Positions 17,266 to 26,612 of a DNA stretch of 64,000 nt are shown in pieces. The notes below the pieces were generated by a model. It was not told the origin of the DNA and ran no database searches. It saw only the letters and a list, made by a program, of their open reading frames with translations. The stretch is from a virus, in IMG/VR virus record IMGVR_UViG_3300009507_000012, positions 27,745 through 91,744 of that record. One strand, 5' to 3'. The translations under genes were made by a program, and so were the position numbers. Within the stretch, counting starts at the first letter, position 1; every line of letters begins with the position of its first letter.

Positions 17266-20200
17266 TTATGACTTTATTTTTATTAAAGGTCTAATCTTAT
17301 AAGAGTAGCCTATTCTTTTATTATATATTAATCTAAAATTGAGAGGGTTTACAGGGTCTAATTTATAAGTAAAATTACCATCTGAGATATATCCATTTAC
17401 ATTTAAATTAGAGGGATCAGAAATAATATCAATTGTAGTTATTTGTTTTTTCCCTTCATATACCGCTAATCTAATAGAATCTATTGAAAATGCAGGTATT
17501 ATATTTTCAGCAACATATCCATTAATATCATCACTTAACGTGTCAATTCTACCAAAACTATTTTCAACCTCTACTAACCTGTTCATTGTATAACTTAAAC
17601 CTAAACTACTTAGTTTTTTAACAACGGCCTCCCTCATATAAAAATCCATTATTACTTCTCTCTCAGTTTCTATATAATTAATATCATTTTGAGACTCACC
17701 TAATAATTTAATATTGTTTAATTCCTCAATAGTCTCATACCTTCCATGTGTAAAATCAAATACTTCATATTCTTTATTTAATTTTATAGCGCTCGAACTC
17801 ATATAGCTTTTTTCTTCAACAATATTTTTAGTTCCTGGAATATATTGAATTCCTCCCCTGCTAGTTGATCTAACGTAGTAAGTATCTTCCCATCTTGACA
17901 TAAAAACATTTTTGTTTTTCTTTTCAATAGCAATTTCATTTATTAAATTATATTTAGGTAATAAATCATCTGATTCTGAAAGTTTTATAACTCCACTAGT
18001 GTCTATGTCATTTACTTTATGGAAAAAATGATTTTTAATAGTTCCCCATTGGCTATCATGTAAAGGTGATTTAACTTCACCTATGTTAAATAATACCCCA
18101 CACCCGTTTAGTTTTTTATATAATTCTATTGCAAGTTTATTTTCATTAGTATTACCAATGTTATAATTATAAACATATCCAATTGGAGTTCTATATACAT
18201 CACTCCAGTCATATCCGTCACCCGGTTCAATTTTATGCATAGAAAAAGGTTCACTAAATGTAATAATAGGTTTAGTATTTACGGTATATTTTCCATTTTG
18301 TCTAGTTAAAAGAGCAAAATATTCGTTTCTAGATTCTATACTATATCCAATAGATTCATTTGTTAATCCAAACGCTTTAGGTTTATTAATGTCTATTTCA
18401 GGATATAAGTTAGAAGTTTTAACTATTTCAACACCGTCTTGCATTTCTAAAGAAAATGTATTTTCAACAATACTTCCATCGGCATTAACTGTTAAATATT
18501 CAGCATTGTTAGTAGTATTTAAAATATTTGCAACATTTCCAGCAGATAATAAATTTAATAAAGATGAATGTGCAAAAATACCTCCACCTCTATATGAATA
18601 GCTTGCAGACTTATATTGATTTAATGTATAAAATTGAGTAGGTTGAGGAACACCATTTATTGTCATTTCCCCAGTAACTGAAATTTTATTATCATTTATT
18701 ACATTGTCTATGTTTAGTTCATATGTTATTCCAGCAACTTCAACTTCTAAAATACCATAAGAACCAGTTATAGGATCTTTAAGTATTTGTGAAGTAAATG
18801 AAGGAACACTACCACTGCTGTGAGTAATTCCATCTATTACAGTGCTTTGACCTTGACTTAAATTAACTGAACTTAAATCTAATGCACCTGAAACTATACT
18901 ATTTGAATAGTTATAAAGATCTTGTAACTTATGATCTAGTTCATATAATAATTTTCTATTTAAACATCTAAAGTTATCATCTGATAAATTTAAATCTAAA
19001 ATTAAAACAACAAATTTAAATTTTTTATTTTGAATTATTCTAAGTTTTAATTCATTTGGAGAATTTACATCAAAGGATGTTTTTAAAACGGTTGAAAATC
19101 TATAACCATTAAATTCACTATTTTTAATAAATTCTTTAGTTATGTTATTTTCAATTTTTTTTCTAGTTTTAGGTATAAATCTAATACCTTTAAATATTGT
19201 TGAGGCAAATGATTCACCTCCTCCATCTTCTATTATTGTATACTTTTTAAAAGTTCTAGATTTTCCAAATGAAGTTTGAGCAAATGTTTCATCAGAACCA
19301 ACCATTGCCCCAGTCCCTACAAAATATGTTTTAAAATAATCAAAATTTATATCTTTAAAATGATCTAAACTAAATTCAATATTGGGTGAAGGTTTTAAAT
19401 AACTAAAAGTATTATCGACATCAAAATACTCTAAGTATGTAGGGTATTCGTCTATATAGAACCATTCGTGTGTCATTTTAGTTTCGTCTCTATCTAAACT
19501 TTCTAGAGAAGCAGCAAAATTAGTTTCACCAAATGCTTCATTTAAATTTAGAAAGTATGGGTTTTCTCTAACATTTAAGCTATCCTTTAGAGACCATTTA
19601 TTAATATATGGAACTACTCTGGAGATTGTAGCAAATTCCGTTGTATTATTTTCTTGTAGTCTTTCAAATTCACTAGATATTCTAGTCATTGTGTTTCCTT
19701 CAGGTAAACTGTTTTCATCTTCTAATATGTTTATTAAATTAGAAAAATAAGTATTAGAATCTTCCTTTAACCTTTCAACATCAGCATATGCATCTAAAGG
19801 CATTTCTCCATTAGGCCCAGTAGGTTCATCAATTGCATTTGAAAATGGGTAAAGTATGTCATCTTCTAAATCTAATTCTTTTAAATCAGAATTAGATTCA
19901 TCATAAAAATCAAAATCCATATCATGAATATCATATGCACTAAACATTCCCCATTCAATTTTAAAGTCTTTATAAACATTAACAATATTTTCTATACCAT
20001 TGTTTTTATCTTTAAGAATTACTCTTTTAAAATTAGAATTTATCTCTCTTGGATCATCTACTATGTCTAATACTTCATTAAATCTATTTTCAATATCTAA
20101 TAAATATTCACCTATACTGATTTCATCTTCATCATCTTCATTAATATAAATTGAAGAATTTACATTACTTCCTCCTTTTAAATACCAAACTTCATTATTT

Positions 20201-23001
20201 AATAAAAAGTTAGAAGTTATGTTTTTATTAGAGGATTCCTCATTTATTTCTATGAAATTAGAAGAAGATAAATTTTTAACAAAAATTCCTAATTCTCTAT
20301 TATAACCGTCAACGTCTGAATAAATTATAATTTCATTTTCTAAAACAATAGAACTAAATAAAGTATAATTATTAATTAGTGAACTTATTGAATCTGCAAC
20401 ATTCTTTAAAGTACCTTGATTTGAGAATCTATTATTTTCAAATCTACCTTTATCAACGTTGTTATCGGCTATAAATGTATTTTCTACAACATTAATATGA
20501 GTGTATGTTTTTTTAACATCTAATATTGTTAAGTTGTTATTTAAACAAAAAATACTATGGTTTTCTTCAAAATTATATTGCTTTTCTACAAGTTCTATAA
20601 AGTATTTATTGCCACGTTGAATTAAAGAAGGTTCATACTTTTCAAAAGTATTACCTACACTGATAGGCCAATTGTTTACTAAATCTAGAAGAGTGTCATA
20701 TTCAGTTGCGCCTGAAGGTCTTGTATAACCAAATCCAGTATTATCATTTAATGTTACTGACCCTGTATTTTCATTAACTACAACCTTTATTGTGAATCTT
20801 TGTTTTTTTAATTTTAAAAGTCTAAACTCATCTCCATTTAATGGGTTATCTATTATTTTAATTTTAATAAAATCAGAAGCTGCGCTTGTATTAACAATAA
20901 CCTCTATGTTTTTATTAGTCTTTTTAATTCCTGTAAATAAACTATAATCAGTATTATTAGTATCTGCTCTTAATTCATAACTTTTACGATTCCAATATAC
21001 TCCATTTTTAATATTATGATAATTTGAAAAACTTTTAATCCAACCTAACATTGGCATATTTTGATAAAACACCGTATGAGGTAACATATAAGTTCCGGAA
21101 CCAACATCGCTTAAATCCATTTCACTGATTAGTGTGTCTTTTTTAAATGTAAATAAATCGTTTTTAATATTATCAACAGATCCTCCTCCTAATTTATGTT
21201 CATCTACATAAATTCCAAAATACCTGTTTATAGAAAACTCTTCAGCTTCTTCATCATCAAATAAAAATTCTAAATTAACTAAGTTTGCACATGCTAAATT
21301 ATTTCTAGAAAAACCTTCAGTTATAAAATCATTATATTCTATAATAGGTTTATCTGTTTTAATAGTATCTTTATAGTGAAATTCTCCTTTACTAGTGAAG
21401 CCGCCTTTTTCTAAATCTATACCATTATAAAAAGTTTGTTCATCTTTATTAAATGAAACAGTTAATGGAGAGTCTGGAAAACTATCATCATTTACATAAT
21501 TTCTAATATATTTACCTATAGCAGAGTCATTAGAAAGATCAATTGTCTTTATTAATGTTGCATTTTTAAGCATTTCATTAATTCTATCTAAATTTTCAGA
21601 ATTAGAATAATTCTTTGTGTTTATCGGATCTTTAACCCTATAGATTAAAAACTTAGAAGGTACTTTTTTATCTAGCCAAATTGGAGCTAACATTGCAAAT
21701 TCACTATCATATAGTTTATTATAATTTATAGAAGTACCATAATTATAAGTTTCTTCTAATTGTTTTTCATAACTATCTAATACTGAAAAATCTGAATTAT
21801 CTCTTTTTACTTTATAAACTAAATCATTTGGTGTAGAATCTTTATTCCAAAATTTAGCAACATCATATGAATATGATCCAGTTTCTTTAACTAAATATTT
21901 TTTATAATTAGAAGCAGCAAGTTGATCAGTCGCATTAAAACTTTCTAAATACATTTGATCATTTTCAACTATTAACTTTATATTAGTACTTATTTTAGGA
22001 TTTGTTCTAAGTAATGGTTTTGAAATGTTGTCATATCTTCCATTATTTTCTATATCTGTTCTAATTTTAAAAGGAGTTAAACTACTATAAGGATCGCTTC
22101 CATCAGACGTTCCATTTAAGTTTTCTAAAGATTCAGCTACCTGTTGTATTAAATTAGGATTAATTTGTGCTACTTGTTGATTAGGATCTGTTGGAAAATC
22201 ATCTGCATTATCACCTACACCATCTCCATCAGAATCTAAAGTTTCAGTTGAATCATTTGGAAATGCATCAGCGTTATTACCTACGCCGTCTCCATCAGAA
22301 TCTAAAGTTTCAGTTGAATCATTTGGAAATGCATCAGTGTTATCTCCTACACCGTCTCCATCTGAATCTAAAGTTTCAGTTGAATCATTTGGAAATGCAT
22401 CAGCGTTATCTCCTACACCATCTCCATCTGAATCAGTGTCTTCGTTAGGATCTGTTGGAAATGTATCAGTGTTATCTCCTACACCATCTCCATCAGAATC
22501 TAAAGTTTCAGTTGAATCATTTGGAAATGCATCGGTGTTATCTCCTACACCGTCCCCGTCAGTATCAGTATCTTCGTTAGGATCTGTTGGAAAGTCATCA
22601 GCGTTATCACCTACACCGTCCCCATCGGTATCAGTATCTTCGCTAGGATCTGTTGGAAAGTCATCAGCATTATCACCTACACCATCTTCATCTGAATCTG
22701 TGTCTTCGTTAGGATCTGTTGGAAAGTCATCAGCGTTATCACCTACACCATCCCCATCTGTATCAGCAGTTTCAGTTGGATCGTTTGGAAAAGCATCTTT
22801 ATTATCAGCTACTCCATCCCCATCAGTGTCTCCACCACTATCTCCACCGTCTCCAGAACCTGAGTCAGTGTCATCTCCACCATCTCCTATTGGGGTTCCA
22901 CCGTCACCCGAATCAGTGTCGTTAAAATCAGTTGGGCCGTCTCCAGAACCTGAGTCAGTGTCATCTCCACCTAATATTGGGTCATCTCCACCTTCAAACA
23001 T
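17266..23001 (-). CDS. Giant virion protein with N-terminal thrombospondin type 3 repeats
   Basis: At 1911 residues this is the largest gene here. Residues 1-57 are Gly/Asp-rich with DDTDSGSGDG twice. Residues 58-277 hold ten 22-residue TSP3-like repeats of the form DxDGDGVGDNxDxFPxD, each with the calcium-binding Asp ladder. The remaining 1600 residues are Asn/Ser/Ile-rich with no enzyme motif I can see. A GATATATAA motif lies 38 bp upstream. TSP3 repeats are common in Bacteroidota outer-membrane proteins, so the N-terminus may come from the host. I infer a calcium-stiffened tail or baseplate adhesin. Confidence 0.75.
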   Translation of the reverse strand: MFEGGDDPILGGDDTDSGSGDGPTDFNDTDSGDGGTPIGDGGDDTDSGSGDGGDSGGDTDGDGVADNKDAFPNDPTETADTDGDGVGDNADDFPTDPNEDTDSDEDGVGDNADDFPTDPSEDTDTDGDGVGDNADDFPTDPNEDTDTDGDGVGDNTDAFPNDSTETLDSDGDGVGDNTDTFPTDPNEDTDSDGDGVGDNADAFPNDSTETLDSDGDGVGDNTDAFPNDSTETLDSDGDGVGNNADAFPNDSTETLDSDGDGVGDNADDFPTDPNQQVAQINPNLIQQVAESLENLNGTSDGSDPYSSLTPFKIRTDIENNGRYDNISKPLLRTNPKISTNIKLIVENDQMYLESFNATDQLAASNYKKYLVKETGSYSYDVAKFWNKDSTPNDLVYKVKRDNSDFSVLDSYEKQLEETYNYGTSINYNKLYDSEFAMLAPIWLDKKVPSKFLIYRVKDPINTKNYSNSENLDRINEMLKNATLIKTIDLSNDSAIGKYIRNYVNDDSFPDSPLTVSFNKDEQTFYNGIDLEKGGFTSKGEFHYKDTIKTDKPIIEYNDFITEGFSRNNLACANLVNLEFLFDDEEAEEFSINRYFGIYVDEHKLGGGSVDNIKNDLFTFKKDTLISEMDLSDVGSGTYMLPHTVFYQNMPMLGWIKSFSNYHNIKNGVYWNRKSYELRADTNNTDYSLFTGIKKTNKNIEVIVNTSAASDFIKIKIIDNPLNGDEFRLLKLKKQRFTIKVVVNENTGSVTLNDNTGFGYTRPSGATEYDTLLDLVNNWPISVGNTFEKYEPSLIQRGNKYFIELVEKQYNFEENHSIFCLNNNLTILDVKKTYTHINVVENTFIADNNVDKGRFENNRFSNQGTLKNVADSISSLINNYTLFSSIVLENEIIIYSDVDGYNRELGIFVKNLSSSNFIEINEESSNKNITSNFLLNNEVWYLKGGSNVNSSIYINEDDEDEISIGEYLLDIENRFNEVLDIVDDPREINSNFKRVILKDKNNGIENIVNVYKDFKIEWGMFSAYDIHDMDFDFYDESNSDLKELDLEDDILYPFSNAIDEPTGPNGEMPLDAYADVERLKEDSNTYFSNLINILEDENSLPEGNTMTRISSEFERLQENNTTEFATISRVVPYINKWSLKDSLNVRENPYFLNLNEAFGETNFAASLESLDRDETKMTHEWFYIDEYPTYLEYFDVDNTFSYLKPSPNIEFSLDHFKDINFDYFKTYFVGTGAMVGSDETFAQTSFGKSRTFKKYTIIEDGGGESFASTIFKGIRFIPKTRKKIENNITKEFIKNSEFNGYRFSTVLKTSFDVNSPNELKLRIIQNKKFKFVVLILDLNLSDDNFRCLNRKLLYELDHKLQDLYNYSNSIVSGALDLSSVNLSQGQSTVIDGITHSSGSVPSFTSQILKDPITGSYGILEVEVAGITYELNIDNVINDNKISVTGEMTINGVPQPTQFYTLNQYKSASYSYRGGGIFAHSSLLNLLSAGNVANILNTTNNAEYLTVNADGSIVENTFSLEMQDGVEIVKTSNLYPEIDINKPKAFGLTNESIGYSIESRNEYFALLTRQNGKYTVNTKPIITFSEPFSMHKIEPGDGYDWSDVYRTPIGYVYNYNIGNTNENKLAIELYKKLNGCGVLFNIGEVKSPLHDSQWGTIKNHFFHKVNDIDTSGVIKLSESDDLLPKYNLINEIAIEKKNKNVFMSRWEDTYYVRSTSRGGIQYIPGTKNIVEEKSYMSSSAIKLNKEYEVFDFTHGRYETIEELNNIKLLGESQNDINYIETEREVIMDFYMREAVVKKLSSLGLSYTMNRLVEVENSFGRIDTLSDDINGYVAENIIPAFSIDSIRLAVYEGKKQITTIDIISDPSNLNVNGYISDGNFTYKLDPVNPLNFRLIYNKRIGYSYKIRPLIKIKS
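22171..22830 (-). repeat. Ten 66-bp tandem repeats encoding TSP3 calcium-binding units
   Basis: Ten units of 22 codons, with DSDGDGVGDN and FPND/FPTD as the fixed parts and either STETL or PNEDT as linker, lie end to end. Unit similarity at DNA level is high, so copy number may vary by recombination. Confidence 0.9.
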
Positions 23002-23038
23002 ATTTGTGTTTTTATTTTTAGTTTAATATTACTTAAGA

Positions 23039-23047
23039 TTATATATC
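23039..23047 (-). promoter_or_regulatory. Late-promoter-like motif GATATATAA
   Basis: The minus-strand 9-mer lies 38 bp upstream of the giant adhesin start at 23001, in a 59-bp gap after the preceding gene. Confidence 0.6.
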
Positions 23048-23060
23048 TCTATTAGTTTTA

Positions 23061-26000
23061 TTAACTAACTGCTTTAGTAAGAGTAACTGTTTTAGTATTG
23101 TTTAAGTTATATCCTTGTGGCTTATATTTAGCAAACACTTCTAAATCAAAAGAAAATTGATTTTCATTAGAATCAAATATATCTAAACCAATTGTTTTAG
23201 AATATGTTAAATTAGAAACAGGATTTGTATTCTTACCTGCAACCCTACCAGTTGAAGTATCAACTCCTCCACTTGCAGTAACTCCAAAATAATCAGTCAT
23301 TCTATATTGGAAAACAAGATCAACTGTAATGTTAGGGGATTTTGCAACTTGGGAATTAACCTGCTTACTATCTACTTTACCTATTGTCTTTTTTCCAAAT
23401 TTATTATCTCCATCAACTACTAAACTTCCGATTCTAGCAGGTGACATAAATAAATATGCTCCACAAGATTTACCTCCTAATAAAAATTGATCATTATCAC
23501 TAAACGACATTTTCATAGTTCTCTGATAAAATTGACTGTTATCGTACCTGTAAGGTGTCTGTAGATTAGAATAATTATCATCAGTTGATAATGTTGCAAA
23601 TTGAGAGATGTTGTTCCAGGTAGCCTGATAGGTTGTACCTGTAAATACAGTAGGGTGATCAACATGTACATAAATAGAGTCATCATAATCTCCACTTGTT
23701 AAACTTGATAATTGAATTACCTCAGCGTTTACACCTTTCCATATGAAGTCATTTGTTGAAGTACCGTCAGTACCTGTAGCAGCCTTTCCAAAATATTCAA
23801 ATCTATTAGTACCGTTTGTCAAACTAGTATCATCTCCTGTTAAATAATCTAGAGGCAATGTTGAATATAATGGATTTTCACCAGTAACATCCATATATCT
23901 ACCATATATAAATTGACCTTTACGCTGTGCAGATTGCATAGCAGCTTTATTGTTAAATATTTCAGCGTTAGCTTCTATAGTAGTCATATTCTGATATTGA
24001 ATAGGAACTAAATCATATTTTCCTTCAACTGTGTAATATGTATCGTTTTCAATTCTTGAAGCAAGAGCAGGTGTACCTGTGCTATAATCATGCGTACCCA
24101 TTTCAAAAGTAACTTCGTCTCCCGAAGAAGAAGATGGATAAACTGCATCATTTCTATTTCCTATTATTCTTGCAGCTAATTCTAAGTCAGTTGCTTTACT
24201 ATTTTCTAATAATAATTTAAAAGTCTTAGTTACAATTGTTCCTTTCTTAATATTTAAGTCAGCTACCTCATCTACATAATATCCTGCAAATAATTTAGTA
24301 GTAGTGTTTGCCTCAACCTGAGTTGTTCTACCTTCCTCATCTACTATAGTTACTAATAATTCACCTTCTGCATTTTCTAATTGTTCTTTAAGACTATCTA
24401 TTTCCTTTTGAAGATCTATTAATTTATCTAATAAACTAATTGGAGTTTGTTCAGAAGATAAAAAACCTGAAGCGATATTACCAGCTCCATGTGTAAAATA
24501 TTTTTCATTTGCAATAAAACTATCAGCAATATGTGTGTAAACTCCTTTAGAATCTAATTCCTCAACGAGTTTTACATAAGTAGTTTCTTTGCTATTTTCC
24601 TCAACAAGATTAATTACATCAGAGGTATCTAACATGCCTTGTGGAAATTCTATTAATATAGGTTCACTCCAATCTGAAGTTACAGGAGTTGATGGAAAAC
24701 CAGCTTCTGAATATGCCTTTATTCTAATTTCAATATTTTCACCTAAATTAATAGGAAGATCTAACTGATTAAAATTAACTTCTTGTCCATCTTCTATACT
24801 TTCAGTTGTCCAAATATATTTACCCGTAGTCACATCCTTTAATCTCTTTCTAGTTGGAGTATCTAGTTGATTCCAGTTAGAAAAACTTGCAGTTGTAGTT
24901 TTATTATCTTGTGTAAATGGTATTTGTTCAATGTTACTTGTTTTACCACTTGCAGAAACATATCTATATTGAATACTAAATTTAACAATTTCTTGTGGAA
25001 GTGTATCTGCATTTGTTTTTGCTTCAGGCACTTTCCAAAAACCTCTAACTCTAAATTTAGGCTTAATATCTTTTACATTCTGATCTGTGCTAATACTTTG
25101 GATTTGATTAACAACTGAAGAATATAATTTAGCTTCACTACTTCTTTTTTCAATAAGAGTGTTTAGAGTATTTTTATCTTTATTTTTTTGTATTTGTGAA
25201 CTATATTTCTTAGTGGCAATTTCACTTCTCTTACTAGAAATAGTGTCATCTAATTTCTTTAAATTTTCACTAACTGTTATTTTATCAGTGTTTAATTTTT
25301 TAATATTATCTAATGCGTCATTTTCAGTTAAGTGTGTATTAACCTGTACGACTTGAAAATTATCTACATTTAATTCAACTGGATCTGGTATAATACCAAC
25401 GTTTGCAGGTGGAATAAAGTCTTCTTTTAAGGCTTTAATAAATTGACCAAAGTCAGAAACACTATCTCTATAGAAAGCAGATAATGTTTGAGTTCCTCCA
25501 GCTTCGTTTTCAATTGTTAAATCATTAGAATAAAAACCAACGCCAGGTGACCAGTTTTCTGCAATAATTTTAGAATCAGGATCAATTGCTTTAAAGAATA
25601 CAACTTGTCTCTCATCAAATCCTACATTAATACTTAAATCTACTTTATTTTCTAAAGATTTATAAATCCTAAGTTGGCTAGTTCCAATTTTAATACTGTC
25701 AAATCCTTCAATTAATCTTAGTTCAATTTGACTAGTACCGTTATATACATTTTCAATTCTATATCTTGTATTATTGTTGCCGCTATTTACAAGTAGCTCA
25801 TCACCAACTGATAAAAATTCAGTATCATTTAAAGATTTATCTCCATCAGTATAAGTTAATTTATTTAAAGTATATAGTTTAACTGTTTTTATAACTGGAG
25901 TTCCGTCTACTACAAATTCTCTTTCTGCATTTTCAACTGCTAATGCATCAAAATCACCATAGTATTGAGTTGATTTAAAAGGAAGGTCTCTAACCTGTTC

Positions 26001-26609
26001 ATCAATTGTTGCATTTGCCCCACTACTTATTAAGTCTTCTACAAATGTTTGATAATTAATCTCATCAACATTATTATAGGTGTCATCAAAATAAGCTGCA
26101 GCAAATTCATCGTTTGCTTGAAAAATATATCTTTTTACTAAAACTCTTTCAGTATCTACTGCAATTTGATTACTAACATCAAATTTAACAGTTAACAATG
26201 GATTTAAATAATCTTCAAAAAAGTCATTATCCGTAGTTACGAATTGTGTAGGTAATGCAATTGAAGTTAAATCACTTGCAGGAGTTTTAAGTTTTCTTGC
26301 AATAATCTTTTTAAAGCTACCGTCAGGCATTTGCACAGTTGCATCTGCGGTTCCAACGCCACTCAATGCTTTAATATTATTTTCTAATCTTTTTATTTCT
26401 CTATCAATAAACCCAAACGAAGGTATTTGATAAGTTTTAATTGTAGTTACGCCATCATCGTCTGGCGTACCGAATAAGTCTACTGAAACTGTAATAGCAT
26501 CCTTTTCGCTAGTCATTGCCTCGTTAATGCGTTCAAAAGTCTCTAACGCATTGGCATTCATCTGTGTGAATTGCTTAATTATTCCTGAAAATGAGTTTTG
26601 TGTGTCCAT
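23061..26609 (-). CDS. Large tail/baseplate structural protein
   Basis: The 1182-aa product starts with a helical, baseplate-like segment. Around residues 430-500 it has a Lys/Glu-rich coiled coil (KKLDDTISSKRSEIATKK). A fibronectin-like beta segment follows near 520-650 (VKFSIQYRYVSASGKTSN then ENIEIRIKAYSEAG, with a SDWSEPILI edge). A second short coiled coil lies near 740, and the C-terminal third is beta-rich. No catalytic residues were recognised. It sits between the 642-aa structural gene and the giant adhesin. I infer a long peripheral baseplate or fibre-anchoring protein. Confidence 0.6.
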   Translation of the reverse strand: MDTQNSFSGIIKQFTQMNANALETFERINEAMTSEKDAITVSVDLFGTPDDDGVTTIKTYQIPSFGFIDREIKRLENNIKALSGVGTADATVQMPDGSFKKIIARKLKTPASDLTSIALPTQFVTTDNDFFEDYLNPLLTVKFDVSNQIAVDTERVLVKRYIFQANDEFAAAYFDDTYNNVDEINYQTFVEDLISSGANATIDEQVRDLPFKSTQYYGDFDALAVENAEREFVVDGTPVIKTVKLYTLNKLTYTDGDKSLNDTEFLSVGDELLVNSGNNNTRYRIENVYNGTSQIELRLIEGFDSIKIGTSQLRIYKSLENKVDLSINVGFDERQVVFFKAIDPDSKIIAENWSPGVGFYSNDLTIENEAGGTQTLSAFYRDSVSDFGQFIKALKEDFIPPANVGIIPDPVELNVDNFQVVQVNTHLTENDALDNIKKLNTDKITVSENLKKLDDTISSKRSEIATKKYSSQIQKNKDKNTLNTLIEKRSSEAKLYSSVVNQIQSISTDQNVKDIKPKFRVRGFWKVPEAKTNADTLPQEIVKFSIQYRYVSASGKTSNIEQIPFTQDNKTTTASFSNWNQLDTPTRKRLKDVTTGKYIWTTESIEDGQEVNFNQLDLPINLGENIEIRIKAYSEAGFPSTPVTSDWSEPILIEFPQGMLDTSDVINLVEENSKETTYVKLVEELDSKGVYTHIADSFIANEKYFTHGAGNIASGFLSSEQTPISLLDKLIDLQKEIDSLKEQLENAEGELLVTIVDEEGRTTQVEANTTTKLFAGYYVDEVADLNIKKGTIVTKTFKLLLENSKATDLELAARIIGNRNDAVYPSSSSGDEVTFEMGTHDYSTGTPALASRIENDTYYTVEGKYDLVPIQYQNMTTIEANAEIFNNKAAMQSAQRKGQFIYGRYMDVTGENPLYSTLPLDYLTGDDTSLTNGTNRFEYFGKAATGTDGTSTNDFIWKGVNAEVIQLSSLTSGDYDDSIYVHVDHPTVFTGTTYQATWNNISQFATLSTDDNYSNLQTPYRYDNSQFYQRTMKMSFSDNDQFLLGGKSCGAYLFMSPARIGSLVVDGDNKFGKKTIGKVDSKQVNSQVAKSPNITVDLVFQYRMTDYFGVTASGGVDTSTGRVAGKNTNPVSNLTYSKTIGLDIFDSNENQFSFDLEVFAKYKPQGYNLNNTKTVTLTKAVS

Positions 26610-26612
26610 CTA

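Noticed and set aside
22171-22830. CRISPR-like array of regular repeats
   Set aside because: Repeats are contiguous 66-bp coding units with no unique spacers and translate to TSP3 motifs.
22337-23026. Long open frame on the plus strand (229 codons, Ser/Pro-rich)
   Set aside because: It is the antisense shadow of the TSP3 repeat region; periodic low-complexity sequence keeps all frames open. No start context or independent signal.
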